64,000 nucleotides of DNA from Epiperipatus broadwayi (GCA_028023455.1 JAQFVV010012477.1:2041501-2105500), one strand, 5' to 3'; counted from the stretch's first letter, positions 36,519 through 48,406 are shown. Notes: generated by a model not told the origin, from the letters alone. Program-made: numbers and translations.

Positions 36519-38335
36519 TTAAGAATGTTTTTTAAAGAAATCTTTCCAAATAGGAGGAAGTTTGCATGTATCATCTCGCTTATTGATACAATCTGGCCTT
36601 TTAAGTATCTCAATGGCTTCTCTGATTTTGCATTGGTAGAGATTATCACATCTGGATATGATCCTGGTACTAGAAAAATCTATTTTATGACCTGAATCTG
36701 TAGTATGGAGTGAGAGTGCTGATGATGATGAGTGTTGTTTAACTGCATTAGCATGCTCATCTCTCCTAACACTGATGCGACGATTACTCATACCTATGTA
36801 AGAAGCTTTACAATTTTTACATGAGATTTGATAGACACCATGAGATTCAAGAGGGATTGAATCCTTAGGCTTGGTTATTATATTGCTGATCTTTTGATGA
36901 GCAGAAAATGCTGTATCTATATTATAGCATTTTAATATACGTCCGATACTGTCTGTAGTTCCTTTTACATATGGAACACAAATCCTAATAGCTGACTTAT
37001 CATCTTTTTGTTTCCTATTTTGTCTATTTTGGGCTTGAAATAAGGCTTTTTTATAAATTTGTAATTATAACTATTTGCTAATAAAACACTATTAATATGA
37101 TTTATTTCTTCTTTCAGATGTGTGTCATCTGAAAGGTTAATTGCTCTATTTAAAAGAGTTTTGGCTACAGAAACTATCTGAGTTGGGTGATGATGAGAAT
37201 GTAAATGTAAATATCTGTCTGTGTGTGTATCCTTTCTGTAAATAGAAAAAGATAAACTATTTGGTGTTCTGGTGACTAGAACATCAAGAAAAGGGAGTTT
37301 TCCATCAGACTCTGTCTCCATTGTAAATTTAATATGAGGATGCATATTATTTAAATGTAAGAAAAATCATCTAATGTATTTTTTCCATGTTGCCATATGA
37401 CAAAAGTGTCATCTATGTATCTGAGCCAAATGAGAGGTTTTAAAGATGATGATTCTAAAGCACGAGTTTCTATATATTCCATGAATAAATCAGCTATTAC
37501 TCCTGAGATAGGTGAGCCCATAGGAGTACCAAAAACTTGTCTGTAATGCTGTCCATTGTATACAAAATATGTATTTAAGAGACAATGTTTAATCAAAGCA
37601 ATAATATGGTCTGGTAAATTGCAACGTTGTGAGATTATATTTAAAGCTTCATCAATTGGAATGTTTGTAAACAAAGACACGACATCAAAACTGACCAGAA
37701 TGTCACTAGCATTAATTTTTAAACTTTTTAAAACAGAAATAAAATGAGAGTTTTTAATATATGATTTAATAGATGGGATTGTAGGTTTCATGAAATCCGA
37801 TAAGTAGCTAAAATATGAGTTGGAGAACCTATTGCACTTACTATTGGACGAAGAGGGGTATCTGGTTTGTGAATTTTTGGAAGTCATAAAATTTTGGACA
37901 GACACAAGATTTTTCAGAGGGATTATTTTATTTTTTATCTCTGTTTCAATAGGTGATTTATTAATAATAGCTTTTGTTGTTTTTTCAAATATGTAGTATG
38001 ATCTCTTTTTGATAGTTTATAAGTTTTATCACTAAAGATCTAAAATTTTATTATGGTAAAGTCAGATCATTACAACTTGCATTACCTTTATCAGCTGGAA
38101 GTACAACAATTGATTTGTCCGATTTTATATTATTTAATGCTTGTCTTTCTTTCTTTGAAAAATTATTTTTAGGAAGCTTAGCTTTTTTTAAAATATTACA
38201 AATCTCAGCTCTAGCTAAATCAGCCGATGTAGAATCAATTTTATCAAGAGCTGATTCAACATTACAGACAATTTTCTCAAAAGGTATCCGGGAAGGTGTT
38301 AAAGAAAATTGAAATCTTTTTCTAAAACCGAAATT
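36519..38335 (-). pseudogene. PLE-2 reverse transcriptase / GIY-YIG polyprotein, frameshifted
   Basis: Reading along the minus strand: an N-terminal region with TPSRIPFEKIV, NNFSKKERQAL and VLPADKGNAS (38079-38098); stops and shifts; the RT core with SFDVVSLFTNIP, FGTPMGSPISGVIADL and RYIDD (catalytic YIDD at 37408-37419); KLPFLDVLVTR; a thumb region with HHHPTQI; and the GIY-YIG domain (HGVYQISCKNCKASYIGMS, YIG at 36792-36800) ending ...WKDFFKKHS near 36520. The order matches intact PLE proteins of about 600-700 residues. Several frameshifts disable it. RT and nuclease would act together in target-primed reverse transcription. Confidence 0.88.
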
Positions 38336-38399
38336 TTTTTTAATGTTTTATTCAAACCAGTGATTGTAGCGCCTCTACAACCGTCTTTCTACCTTTTTA

Positions 38400-38445
38400 T
38401 AACTCTGTGGATGGCTTGTGTGACCAAGTCGAAACGTCAGTATAT
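38400..38445 (+). ncRNA. Hammerhead-like motif in PLE-2, inverted 5' arm
   Basis: Mirror copy: CTGTGGA (38405-38411), GGCTTG/CAAGTC stem II (38413-38430), GAAAC (38431-38435), GTC (38436-38438). Confidence 0.55.
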
Positions 38446-38510
38446 TGATATTAAAAGTTTTTAACACGGATGAACCCGCAAAATATGTATTTTATATATA
38501 TAATCAAAAT

Positions 38511-39405
38511 ATATATAATCAAAATAGTCTAGTCTAGAATACAGTCTAAAAAATTCAATATGCCTATATAAATTAATATTTTTATTTTATAGATAGAAAA
38601 TTACTTGAAGAAAAGAAAAATCAAAGAATCATATCTTTCAAATATAACAGACAATATATTAACTAAACATTATAATTGTGTGAATATACATAATTTATGA
38701 AAAGTTGGCTATTCACTTAGTAATGATATTTATGTGTGATTTTAATGAGATTTATAACTTAATGTTTAATTTCTACTCAAGATAGTGTAAACTGCTGTAG
38801 CAAATATCCAGTTGTTTATTTTAAATACACATATTGAATTATGTAACTTGTTTTCTATAGTGTTTTGATTATAAGATGTGTTTTGTATGATTATACATAT
38901 GCCACTATTAGAATTGATTGTAATAAGCCAGTATTTTAGAAACTTTAATGTAATTTATAAAAGTTGACTTTTTTTCTTCTTAAGATCATTCATATATTTA
39001 TATTATAACTAAACACTGACATTGGGAGTAGATCTCTTGGTTGAGAAAAGTGCATTTTCTTGGAGTGCACTTGCCAATCTTTTGAAACTAAAGTTTAAAA
39101 TGAAATTATATCTATTTTATCCATTTAAAACAATAACAATAATGTACAAGGTCAATACAGCAACAATTATGATAATAATATCCAAGGTTACTCCAATAGA
39201 TTATATTAGCATAAACTCTTGGTATGTATACACAAAATGTATTTAATGTATATAATGTATATAATATTATTCTACTATAAAAGAACATGTTTTTATTTTT
39301 AAGGCTAGCAAATTAACTTTCTCCTTCTCTTGTTACATATATTATACTTAAATTAATTATTTATTTCATGGTTCTAATAAAACTATAACTGATTATATAT
39401 ATATA
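38511..39405. other. Spacer, nothing recognised
   Basis: AT-rich; no supported feature. Confidence 0.5.
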
Positions 39406-39409
39406 TAAA

Positions 39410-39505
39410 TATTACAAGCATAAAGCTAAACTAGTCAATATAAAATCAAAATACCCCAAATCTAAAATTGATTTTATATTGCTAGTTTAGCTTTATGCTT
39501 GTAAT
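39410..39505. repeat. 5' terminal hairpin of PLE-1
   Basis: ATTACAAGCATAAAGCTAAA and TTTAGCTTTATGCTTGTAAT close a stem of about 37 bp with a 20-nt loop. Confidence 0.88.
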
Positions 39506-39797
39506 GTTTACATTTTAATGAGTTTTTTGCATTTAAGAGTAGTTTTGCTGATGTAGTGTAAAGATTTTTTTATTTTTTTTATTTTTTATTATTGATATTT
39601 TATTATTGATATTTATTGTTGACATTTTATTATTGATATATATATATATATTTTAATTATTGATATATTTGAATGTCATTTATGTATATTATGTTTGTTG
39701 TTTGAGTTTGGGTTGAAAGAGTATATTTGTGTTTATTTAGTTATATATATATATAGAAGTGTGTGTAGGTTTTATTGGGTTTTAATTTATAAGGGTA

Positions 39798-40508
39798 TTG
39801 GTAATTTGGGTTTTTAGTATGGGTTTGTGGAGTTTAGTTTTTAATAATTTTCCATTTAATGATATTAGAAGGATTAAAAATTTGTCTAAATTGAGTGATA
39901 GGATAGAGTCTTTACGATGGCAGATTTATTTTCTTAAAAAATGTAGGGAATTTAGTGTTTTTCCTAGGTGCTGTGTTATTAATTTTAGTAGAAATAAAAA
40001 GTTGCTTCAAAATAAAAATTTAGTTTTTAAGTTACAAACATATATATTGAATAGTTTTTTAAAAGATACTTTTGTAAGGTTTTATAAATTTATTTATCTA
40101 TATAAAAGGAATAGATATTATTTAGAAAGGAGGCAAGATTTTAATTATTCAATTTTGAATTTTTTTATGAGACAATTTAGACAGAATAGGTCAAATTTCT
40201 ATTGTAAAAAATATGAAAGAAAATTAAAGTGGTTGTTTGGGAAAGTTAATAAAGTTTATTGTAGTGATAAAGGGTATGAGAATAAGGTTTCTGAGGATAG
40301 AGTTGTTAATCTTTCGGATTTGAAGTTAAATGATAGAGAATTAGATATTCTTGGTAAAGGCCCTAATTTTGTTCCATTTCATTCAAAAAATATAGTTTTT
40401 GATACAATTTCGTCTATTGAATCTAGTAATTTGAGTGATGAGCAGAAAGTTGGTATTCAATCGATTTTGAATAAAAGTTTAAAAAGGAAAAAAAAAATTT
40501 GTTATTAA
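39798..40508 (+). pseudogene. PLE-1 polyprotein, N-terminal part
   Basis: 236 residues: basic, K/R/F/Y-rich, with LNDRELDILGKGPNFVPFH (the conserved block about a third of the way into PLE proteins) near residue 180. It runs off frame in the A10 run at about 40488-40497 and continues in another frame at 40500 as FVINPAEIKHLKNRL. The start chosen is the first ATG of the open frame; the true N-terminus could be earlier. Confidence 0.75.
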
Positions 40509-41073
40509 TCCTGCTGAGATTAAACATCTTAAAAATAGGTTAATTGCTAATGATGTAATCATTTTTCGTGAAGACAAAGCTGGTAGGTTTGTTATTATGA
40601 AAGGAGATGAATTCAAAGAGAAAATGGATAGAGAATTAAATAATGGTAGATATATGTTGTTAGATAAAAATCCAGGTAATTTGATTAAAAGAAAATTGAT
40701 AGATATTATGAAGAAAATGGGTAATTTAAAAATTTTTAATAGAGTAGATTATTTAAAATGCTATCCTAATGATTTTACATCAGCTAAGATGTTTGTGAAT
40801 ATTAAAACTCATAAAGATGGTTTTCCTTTAAGATTTATTTTTGATTTTACAGGTAGTGTTGTAGAGGGTATTTCTAGATTCTTGAATAATTTTTTAAAAC
40901 AATTTGTTGATTTTGGTCAGTACACAGTTTCTTCTTCTTTTGAGGCTTTTGATAAGATTAATAATTTTAAAATGGAAAGTAATTGGGTATTTGGAAGTTT
41001 AGATATTGAAAATATCTATCAGTCTGTTAATAGGCTAAGCAGTATTAATGTTCTTTTTGTCTGTATTGATTAA
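40500..41073 (+). pseudogene. PLE-1 polyprotein, RT fingers and motif A region
   Basis: After the first frameshift: FREDKAGRFVIMKGDEF (the PLE ADKG-type block), AKMFVNIKTHK (the usual YGLPKIHK-type block) and GSLDIENIYQSV (RT motif A with the catalytic aspartate). It ends at a spurious stop at 41071-41073 because of a one-base indel in the T run near 41053-41057. The first listed ATG of this frame is at 40597, but coding similarity extends upstream of it. Confidence 0.82.
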
Positions 41074-42217
41074 GAAAAGTTATTTATCAAAAAATAAAAT
41101 TAAGGTAATTAAAGATTTGCTTTTGTTATTGGAAGATTCTATGTATTTTACTTATAAAGGTAATTTTTATAAGATCAAGGAAGGGTGGATAATAGGTTAT
41201 ATTATTTCTCCTTTAGTATGTTCAGTTTATATTAGTTTTATGGAAGAGGAAATTATTATTAAAAAGAATTGTTTATATGTAAAATTATTTGTCAGATATG
41301 TTGATGATTGTTTATTTGTAGTTGAGAATGATAAATTGAAGGAATTTGTAAATGAGTTTAATTGTTTTGATCCTTCTATAAAATTTGTGTTAGAAGGAGG
41401 GGGGTTAGATTTTGGTAAGTTAAAATTTTTAGATCTTTTGGTGATTAGAAATATAGAAACTAATTGTTTATTGTGCAGTCATTTAGTTAAAAGTAAAGAA
41501 TTAAGATCTATAATTAAACCTGATAGCTATCAGTCTGTATCTCATAAAGTAGCTGCTTTAAGGAATTATTGTCATAGGAATATTAAATTAAATAATTCTA
41601 GTGGGGTTGCTTTGTTTCAGAAATATCAATTTTATAAGGATTATTTGAGTGTTGGATACTCTGATAAATTTGATAAATGTATTTTATTTAATAATAATAT
41701 TTGTAAGGATGTAAAGGTTAAAGAAAAATATGATTTTATTTCTTTGCCATTTAAATTGTCTTCTTATAAAATTGTGTGTAGAAATAGTAAATTGTTTGGA
41801 AATAAGAAAATTGCTTGGAAAAGGGATGTTACATTGAATAATTTATCAAATAATACAAAAGAAGTTTTTTATAGAAAGACTATTCCTGGTGTAGTATATT
41901 TTATTCCTTGTTTATTTTGTAAGAAGGTTTACATAGGTCAGAGTAGTTTGAGTTTAAATGAAAGAATAAAGGTTCATAAAAGTAGAGTTAAAAATAGATG
42001 TCTTAGTTCTGCTTTGTATGTCCATGAAAAAGATACAGGTCACACTATTGATTTTGATGAAGCTAAGGTTGTCTTCTTTGAGAGAAATGAAATCAAAAGA
42101 AGAGTTAAAGAGTCTTTATTATTGAAAATTTATTATTCTGAAGCAATTAACTTATTTAAGAGTTCTTTTAATATTAAGGGTGGATGGGAAGTGAATGGAT
42201 TTGTGGGTAGTTTTTAG
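41048..42217 (+). pseudogene. PLE-1 polyprotein, RT palm/thumb and GIY-YIG endonuclease
   Basis: 389 residues. The motif B region GWIIGYIISPLVCSVYI is at residues 46-62; catalytic YVDD at 84-87 (41297-41308); KLKFLDLLVIRN follows. A thumb region with YQSVSHKVAALRNYCHR follows, and the GIY-YIG domain from about residue 281 has VVYFIPCLFC (zinc-type C-x2-C) and YIGQSSLSLNERIKVHKS, then ALYVHEKDTGHTIDF. This supplies the catalytic aspartates of the RT and the nuclease active-site block. The first few residues are out of frame with the upstream part, so the chain is continuous only across a frameshift. Confidence 0.9.
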
Positions 42218-42254
42218 TAGTATATATATTGTGTAGTTTTTTTGTAGTTCTTTA

Positions 42255-42292
42255 CACTTGAGAAGTCTGCTTGTAGCAGTGAAACCTTAGGT
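42255..42292 (+). ncRNA. Hammerhead-like motif in PLE-1 3' region
   Basis: TTGAGAA (two departures from CTGANGA), stem II CTGC/GCAG around TTGTA, GAAAC (42281-42285) and CTT. The stem and GAAAC match PLE hammerheads; the first core strand is degenerate. Confidence 0.45.
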
Positions 42293-42370
42293 TGTGTTTT
42301 AATATTATTTTTATGCTGGTTTGGTTTAATTTTAGATTTGGGGTAGTTTTGATATATATATATTGAAATG

Positions 42371-44742
42371 AAGATATATATATATATATTCTGTTGTACC
42401 TTATCATAACTCAGTAAATGATACTATTCTTAAATAGAGAATGGAAAATAAGAATGGTGCAAATTAAGTAAAGAAAATTAATATTAAATTAAGTGTAAAT
42501 AAATATGATCACATTGCATTAAAGTATGTGGATGATGATGATAACTTTGATTGATGATAACAACTGTATATTCAACACTAACAATTAATTTATTAATAAT
42601 AAAATAATCACATCAAAAAAGTTATTCAATAACAAATGTAATTATAACAACAGAAATTTTCTAAACATTTCCAAATAAAATTGGGCTGTTCTATTTAGTC
42701 AATAATATTAACAAGGTTATGGCAACATGTACAATAAGTTAAAGCTTACTACAACATATCTCTAATACCAGTAATTTAATAAACACACATTAATTCCAGG
42801 TAAAGATTTAGACTATTAGTACACTAGTAGTCTAAATCTTTACCTGTACTTTTGTTATAACAGTATTTCCATGAAAACATTGTTCTAATTGTAACAAAAA
42901 CATTTAAAAGTTCAAACAAATCAATAATAAAATTAGTTATTTAATCTCTGTATATCTATAATTTACATTTTTAAATAAATAAATGTTTGAGATTTTATTC
43001 AGGTACACTTTAAAATTTCAATCTGCAAATATCATTACATTGAACTAACAATAAATTTACAAATATAAAAATAACAATTAATCCAGATTGTATAGTGAAT
43101 TTCTTTGTAGGTTGAGATTTATAACCAAGATTCAGCAATATGATTTCCAAAAACTTTGATCAAATTTCAGTTATTATTAGTGTATTGATGACTTTATCTA
43201 TAGTTCAGGATACTTAATAGATTACGATTCCAAAAAAATAATAAGTAATCCACTAACTTGAATTTGAATTAACCAGACTCCTTTTCAGTTTAAGCCATTC
43301 TTATAAATGCATATTTATACAATATGATAATCCCTGAATTTTTATGATATTTGCAATATTCAAGATAATCCTTAGGTAGATAGGCAATATCACGTCATCA
43401 ACTTATTTTAATGTTAAAGAAAAGACAAATTATTATAGGAATATTCTTATATATGGTAAAATTCCATAAGTGATTTCAGAATTTCAATTAATTACTCAAA
43501 ATATTAACTTACCATCACGTGGTCTGTAATATCATCAAATATCAACAACAATACCTTACTTTTTAAGTTTGTATGAAGAAAATATGTTTAGTTGCTGTCA
43601 TAACTATTGGAAGCAGGCAAATTTGGAATGATTGACAAGTTTAAAAGTGCCAAATTTCAAGACAAAATATTAAAAAAAAAGATTTAAAATATATTTTTAA
43701 TATGAAATACCAAATTATATTAATTATCCACAAATAAAATATATAATTGTTTAATTTGTAACTAAATGATTTATAACATTAGGATATTAAATAAAATAAC
43801 TCATTTTATTAAATTGTAAAATTACCATAATTTTAAATTGCTAAACTTATTAAAATAACCCATCAGTAATAAATTAGATTCAAATATTTTACTTTTCAAA
43901 TTGCTATGTTTTGAAGATATAACTTTCACACATACACACAAATACCTATTCATGCACAATGGCAATATTTACAATTATCTAGCTCACATATTAAATTATT
44001 GTTGTATTATTATTTTAAACTGTTGTTTTTCTTGCATTTACACTTGTATTTATTTTATCTTGTGTAATTTCTATCTAATATTAGTTTTGTGTGTGTTTCT
44101 GTTAGGCTTAAAATTTTTAGTTATACTTTTGAAAAGAAAAACCTCAACACATATATGTTTTTTTTTTTGGTACACTATAATTAGTAACAGTTTGTATTCA
44201 TAGATACCTTGGATGATTTTACCCAATCTATATAATGTATTATTGAAAGAGATAATGGAATTTTACTCTTGATTTATTATTGACCACACTAAGAATAATA
44301 ATGGAGATTGATATTGTTCATTTGAAAGAAAAGAGAGTCAATATTTTTTTACAATTATTGGCAGTGCCTATTAATTCATGAAATATTTATTTTGGCTTGG
44401 ATAATATTATAGGTTGGTAATGCCAAATAATTGAAGAGAATAAATTCCATGAATAAATGAAATCTTTATAAGGGTGATGATAATGAGTAGGTTTTTAATT
44501 AGAATATGTAAAATGATGTTTTATCTAAATGATGATTGTGAAAGATACCAATGCCTGAAGGTAGATGCCTATGTAACTTTATAATAATAGTAACATTTGC
44601 TCTTTGATGATCATTTTATTTATTCATGTGAAATGGTGACATTCCCATATTTCCCTCCCTAATTTCCATACATTTAATATATAAATATCATATGATGGAA
44701 TTAAAATCCATTATGTTGCCTTCATAAAATACTTTAATATAA
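42371..44742. other. Spacer with one small palindrome
   Basis: AT-rich. Only the palindrome at 42797-42846 stands out. The open frame 43901-44203 is hydrophobic and low-complexity with no family signature. Confidence 0.45.
42797..42846. repeat. Short perfect palindrome (50 bp)
   Basis: CAGGTAAAGATTTAGACTA is followed after a short centre by TAGTCTAAATCTTTACCTG. The centre TTAGTACACTAG is itself nearly symmetrical, so the cruciform has almost no loop. Confidence 0.9.
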
Positions 44743-44935
44743 AAATATAAACAAATATTATTGACAACTATATTTGAATTAATAAATAATAAATTTATTT
44801 ACATCAAATCGATTTTCATTCAAAATGAACCTTCTCAAGATGTTAGAATAAATATTAAAAAAATCGATTTGATGTAAATAAATTTATTATTTATTAATTC
44901 AAATATAGTTGTCTATAATATTTGTTTATAGTTTT
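44743..44935. repeat. Long inverted repeat (arms about 70 bp)
   Basis: Arms 44747-44816 and 44861-44930 are near-perfect (TATAAACAAATATT at the outside, ACATCAAATCGATTTT at the inside) around a 44-bp loop. No ORF; a foldback element without recognised TSD. Confidence 0.9.
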
Positions 44936-45430
44936 ATATATTGTTTCCTTTTCTATAGGTCAATGATGATTATAAATGGTCAATTACTAAAAAATTTTAA
45001 AATTAATATTATGTAGTATTTAATATTATAAACTATAATTAAACAGTAAAAGGGTTAATGTAATATATATTTAATAATAAGTATTGTGATGGTGAGAATT
45101 GTATCTAGTTCGATATTTTTCCAAATTATTTTTCAAAATTTTATATAATCATTTTAAAATAATATAAGTAGCAAATTTATTAATACAGATAAAACCAGAC
45201 TAAACACCAGAAATGTTTACGTGACTGTCTGGAATATTTTATGTATAAGCACCAGTTTAAATTAATAATGATAATTAAAATATTTAAAACAGTATATTAT
45301 AGAGCTGGATGGAATCGTCACACATTATAATAAAAAATAAGATTATACATCTTTATTAGTTATTGTTTCAAATTTATTTTAAAAGTAATTAAATTGTAAT
45401 AGATAATAATTAATTTAAAAATAATAATAG
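44936..45430. other. Spacer, nothing recognised
   Basis: AT-rich; no supported feature. Confidence 0.5.
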
Positions 45431-45439
45431 GTTAATATT

Positions 45440-45600
45440 TAGGTCTATTACGTCACAATTTTACAACTTTAGAAAATGTTTACAAACCAAAGTAGGGAGT
45501 GACCAATAAAAAGATAGATTTTGGCAGACAAGAGAAAACGCGCCAATTAATTGTATAAACTAGGAGAACAAAAATGTGTTGACTCCAGAGCAGAGGTAAA
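45440..45600 (+). promoter_or_regulatory. Promoter-like block followed by a splice-donor candidate
   Basis: Within 110 bp there is a CRE core ACGTCA (45450-45455), a CCAAT box (45503-45507) and an E2F-like GCGCCAATT (about 45540-45548). The sequence AG|GTAAAA at 45594-45600 could end a first exon. Such clustering is unusual in this A/T-rich window, but single motifs are weak evidence; no TATA or initiator is evident. Confidence 0.28.
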
Positions 45601-45821
45601 ATTTTAAGCTCTTTAAAATTTCTTTCTTTCTTCAATTATTAGTCAATTTTATTAGAATTTTTAATAAATATCTTTGAAAGAAACTAACTAACATTTTAAA
45701 ATCTTTCGAAGCGAATCTAAGAATAAAATTTTAAAAAAAGTTCTCATAATAATGTTTCACTAACTCCACAGTTACCTGCCAGTGGATTCTATTAAAATAT
45801 AATCTGAATTTTCAATAAAAA

Positions 45822-46037
45822 ATGGATGGATTCTTAAAACTAAGTTATAAATTTTGTAATATTTCAAAAATGTTAACGTTGTTCATTGATATAGTTTGTA
45901 TAGCGTATTACTACGAAAACTGCTTTAGTGCGTGTAAAATTGATGAAAGGACATTGTGCGCAAAGTTAATGAATATAATGAAAAATAAAAATAAATATTA
46001 TTCATGTAAAAATAAATGGACAAAAAGATTTTTATGA
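45822..46037 (+). CDS. Candidate small host ORF (71 residues), unknown function
   Basis: The ATG is in good context (aaaaATGG). It lies 50 bp after a splice-acceptor candidate: CTAAC branch-like element, then CCACAG ending at 45771. Residues 18-35 are hydrophobic (LTLFIDIVCIAYYY), followed by a cysteine-containing basic part ending TKRFL. No family recognised. A donor-like GTAAAAA inside (near 46006) would let it splice on to the frame at 46128-46328. It may be chance. Confidence 0.2.
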   Translation: MDGFLKLSYKFCNISKMLTLFIDIVCIAYYYENCFSACKIDERTLCAKLMNIMKNKNKYYSCKNKWTKRFL

Positions 46038-46127
46038 ATTACTTTCTTTAAGATGACCTGAGCAATTACCCTAGAAATAGTTAAAGATCAAAAATGTCGT
46101 ATATAAAATAATAATGAATAAAAGTAA

Positions 46128-46328
46128 AATTACCAAGGAAATTACTTGCCTGAAGAAGAAGAAAAAGAAAATAGTTTACAGAGAAATAAATATAAAATAT
46201 TGGATCCATGGAAAAACGCAATTTGGTACCGTAATGATATAAATATTTGTAGTTCTGATAGAAATAAAGATGCATCAACGTGCCGAGGTAATATTCGCCC
46301 AACATTCAAAACTTCGTGGGATAACTAA
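46128..46328 (+). CDS. Candidate exon with acidic/charged reading, unknown
   Basis: The open frame contains LPEEEEKENSLQRNKYKI, DPWKNAIWYRNDIN and CRGNIRPTFKTSWDN before TAA. It has no ATG start, consistent with an internal or terminal exon. It has protein-like composition with W and C residues, unlike random AT-rich frames. A further possible coding segment, MCDARRRKKPTTNPDKK, lies near 46668-46718 before a GTAATATT donor-like site. Confidence 0.2.
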   Translation, partial: NYQGNYLPEEEEKENSLQRNKYKILDPWKNAIWYRNDINICSSDRNKDASTCRGNIRPTFKTSWDN

Positions 46329-47267
46329 ATAAATATTTTTAATAATTTTGAATTAAACCTTGAAACTAAAGATCGTCTAAACAGTTAACTAAATGAACTA
46401 ATTTATTTTAAAACTTTAATAATCAGAAAGGAGAACATTCGGACAAAGAAGAAATAATAAATATTAGGGGACTAACCAAGATTTACCGCCAGAAAAATAT
46501 GTGATTATGGTTTAAATTATTTTCTTTATTAATCTAAGTTAAACATTGAGTTTAGATAGCAATAGGGAAACAAATACATTAATTTGCAATATAACATTAT
46601 ATAAAATAATATGTTTTTTGATTTGGAATGTTCAAATAAAATTGTATGTATGTGAAAATTTATATGTGCGATGCTCGAAGGAGGAAGAAGCCTACTACAA
46701 ATCCAGATAAGAAGATAAAGATTGTGTTTGGTAATATTTATAATTATTGATGATATAATGTATGTTTTTATTTATTTAGATCAGCTGAAAATTGAATGAA
46801 TGTAGTACAAAAGTTTTTTATTATTATTGTTATTGTAAAACGCATTTAAAACAACACATTGAAACATTTTGAGATGTGATTAGATTTTTTAAAAATATGC
46901 ATACGATAATCACTTTATGTGTTAAGAGTAATAATTTAATATAACCGATGATTATATTACATTTTCTATTGGTTTTTCCTATTGGGATGTTTGAATATTG
47001 TTTTAACAAAAATGTAGGTAATGAACATACAGTGTTATAAAGCGAGATAAATTATTCTTAAGGAATAGAGAAATGATTTTCATATTCGCGAATCTTGTTT
47101 GTTTTTTTTTTTAAAAGTTGTTTGTATTTATCGATGTTTGATATAGTGAAAATCTAGAGAGATAATTTGGGTAGTGACTTGGGAGTACAGGGGTGATTTG
47201 GAAACCAAGATGATGTATTAAAAGCTAGGATGATACAGGGAATGGAAATAAGTAGTTTTTGTGTGAG

Positions 47268-47360
47268 AATCAGCATAGTTAACATAGCCCTATGGCTGAT
47301 CCACATTTCGTTTATAGGTGATAATCAGCGTAGTTAACGTAGCCCTACGACTGATACACA
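47268..47360. repeat. Two 38-bp hairpin repeats, 55-bp period
   Basis: AATCAGCATAGTTAAC... (47268-47305) and AATCAGCGTAGTTAAC... (47323-47360) are 38-bp direct repeats. Each can pair TCAG-C-TAG with CTA-GCTGA/CTGA around GTTAAC. Several differences fall on opposite sides of the stem (CATAG/CTATG in one, CGTAG/CTACG in the other), which preserves pairing. Confidence 0.75.
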
Positions 47361-48406
47361 TGTTGTCTTGGACAGTGCTATCTTATATTTCGCGTGAGTT
47401 GTACTTGATGGTTGGTAAAGCTGAATAAATAGCTGCCACATCATTTTCTTATCTTAAGGGTTAATAGACAATAGATGTCAAACCTGTTCACACTGTTCCA
47501 TGCATTCTTTAAGTATATTGAAGACAAGTTATCCATCTTTCTTCCCAATATCCTATACATCTTTTCGCTATCTTAATCTGTATTTCGTGCTACTACATCG
47601 TATGATAAGTTTATTGAAGGGAACAATAGATATTTTAGAAAGTATGTTATGATTTTACTTGGAATAAGAATAGTTAAGAGTAATTAAGAATAGATTATAA
47701 CCATTGAAAGAAAGATACAGATATCCTAAATAATGGAAGGAGTTATAGAAATATTTTCTTCTAATTTTTAAGAAATAAACTATAATTTTTGTAAAAGTAT
47801 ATCAAATGAGAATATACAAAATATTAAACATAGTTTCACGCTCTTTTTATTATTAATTATAATTTAAAAAAATATGTATTGCATATTTGAAAAATACTAT
47901 AACACTCGATAATTATAATATATGTGAAAATTATAATAGGGTGATAGTTAAACACATTATAATATTATACAGGAGTATGGCTTATGCAAGAACGCATTAT
48001 AATTTATATGAGCATGGGAGAGCAAACATTAAAGTTAATCATAGTATTTAATAATATGCTGTATAACTTGTTTAAAGTTACAAGAAATGTAATTTTTCTT
48101 TTTTTAAAACCGTATGGATTATAAAGTGTGATGTTATAAAATATTTATCCATAAAATAATTATAAATACAGTGAATTTAATATATTTAAAAGGTAAAGAA
48201 TGTTGTTACCCATAACGAGTTAAAGATAAAAGCTGTGATAAACCTAAAGTAAATAAATAAATAACTTCTTAATGTACAATGAGTTAACTAAAGATAACGA
48301 AAGATAAATTTGTAGAATTTAGCATTTGTCATGTGAGCAAAGGAGGATATCCGTTGTAAATAAATGTAAATAGATTTGTTTGTTTATCTTAATTTTGATT
48401 GTTGTT

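Larger units (their letters stand above)
36301..38510 (-). mobile_element. Penelope-like element PLE-2 with long terminal inverted repeats
   Basis: Terminal arms of about 165 bp (about 36330-36495 and 38325-38500) are near-identical in inverted orientation: GCGGGTTCATCCGTG at the left and CACGGATGAACCCGC at the right, continuing through ACGGTTGTAGAGGCGCTAC. Between them lies a PLE polyprotein on the minus strand. A sense-orientation terminal repeat at the 3' end with an inverted copy at the 5' end is known PLE architecture. Each arm carries a hammerhead-like motif. Confidence 0.9.
39406..42370 (+). mobile_element. Penelope-like element PLE-1, nearly full length
   Basis: Begins with a hairpin (39410-39505) and ends at TTTGGGGTAGTTTTGATATA near 42335-42360, whose inverse (ATACCCCAAATCTAAAATT) lies in the loop of the 5' hairpin, so the 5' end carries an inverted copy of the 3' terminus as in other PLEs. 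The coding part (39798-42217) has two frameshifts. A hammerhead-like motif sits between the stop codon and the 3' end. The coding strand is strongly T-rich. It belongs to a different PLE lineage from PLE-2. Confidence 0.88.
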
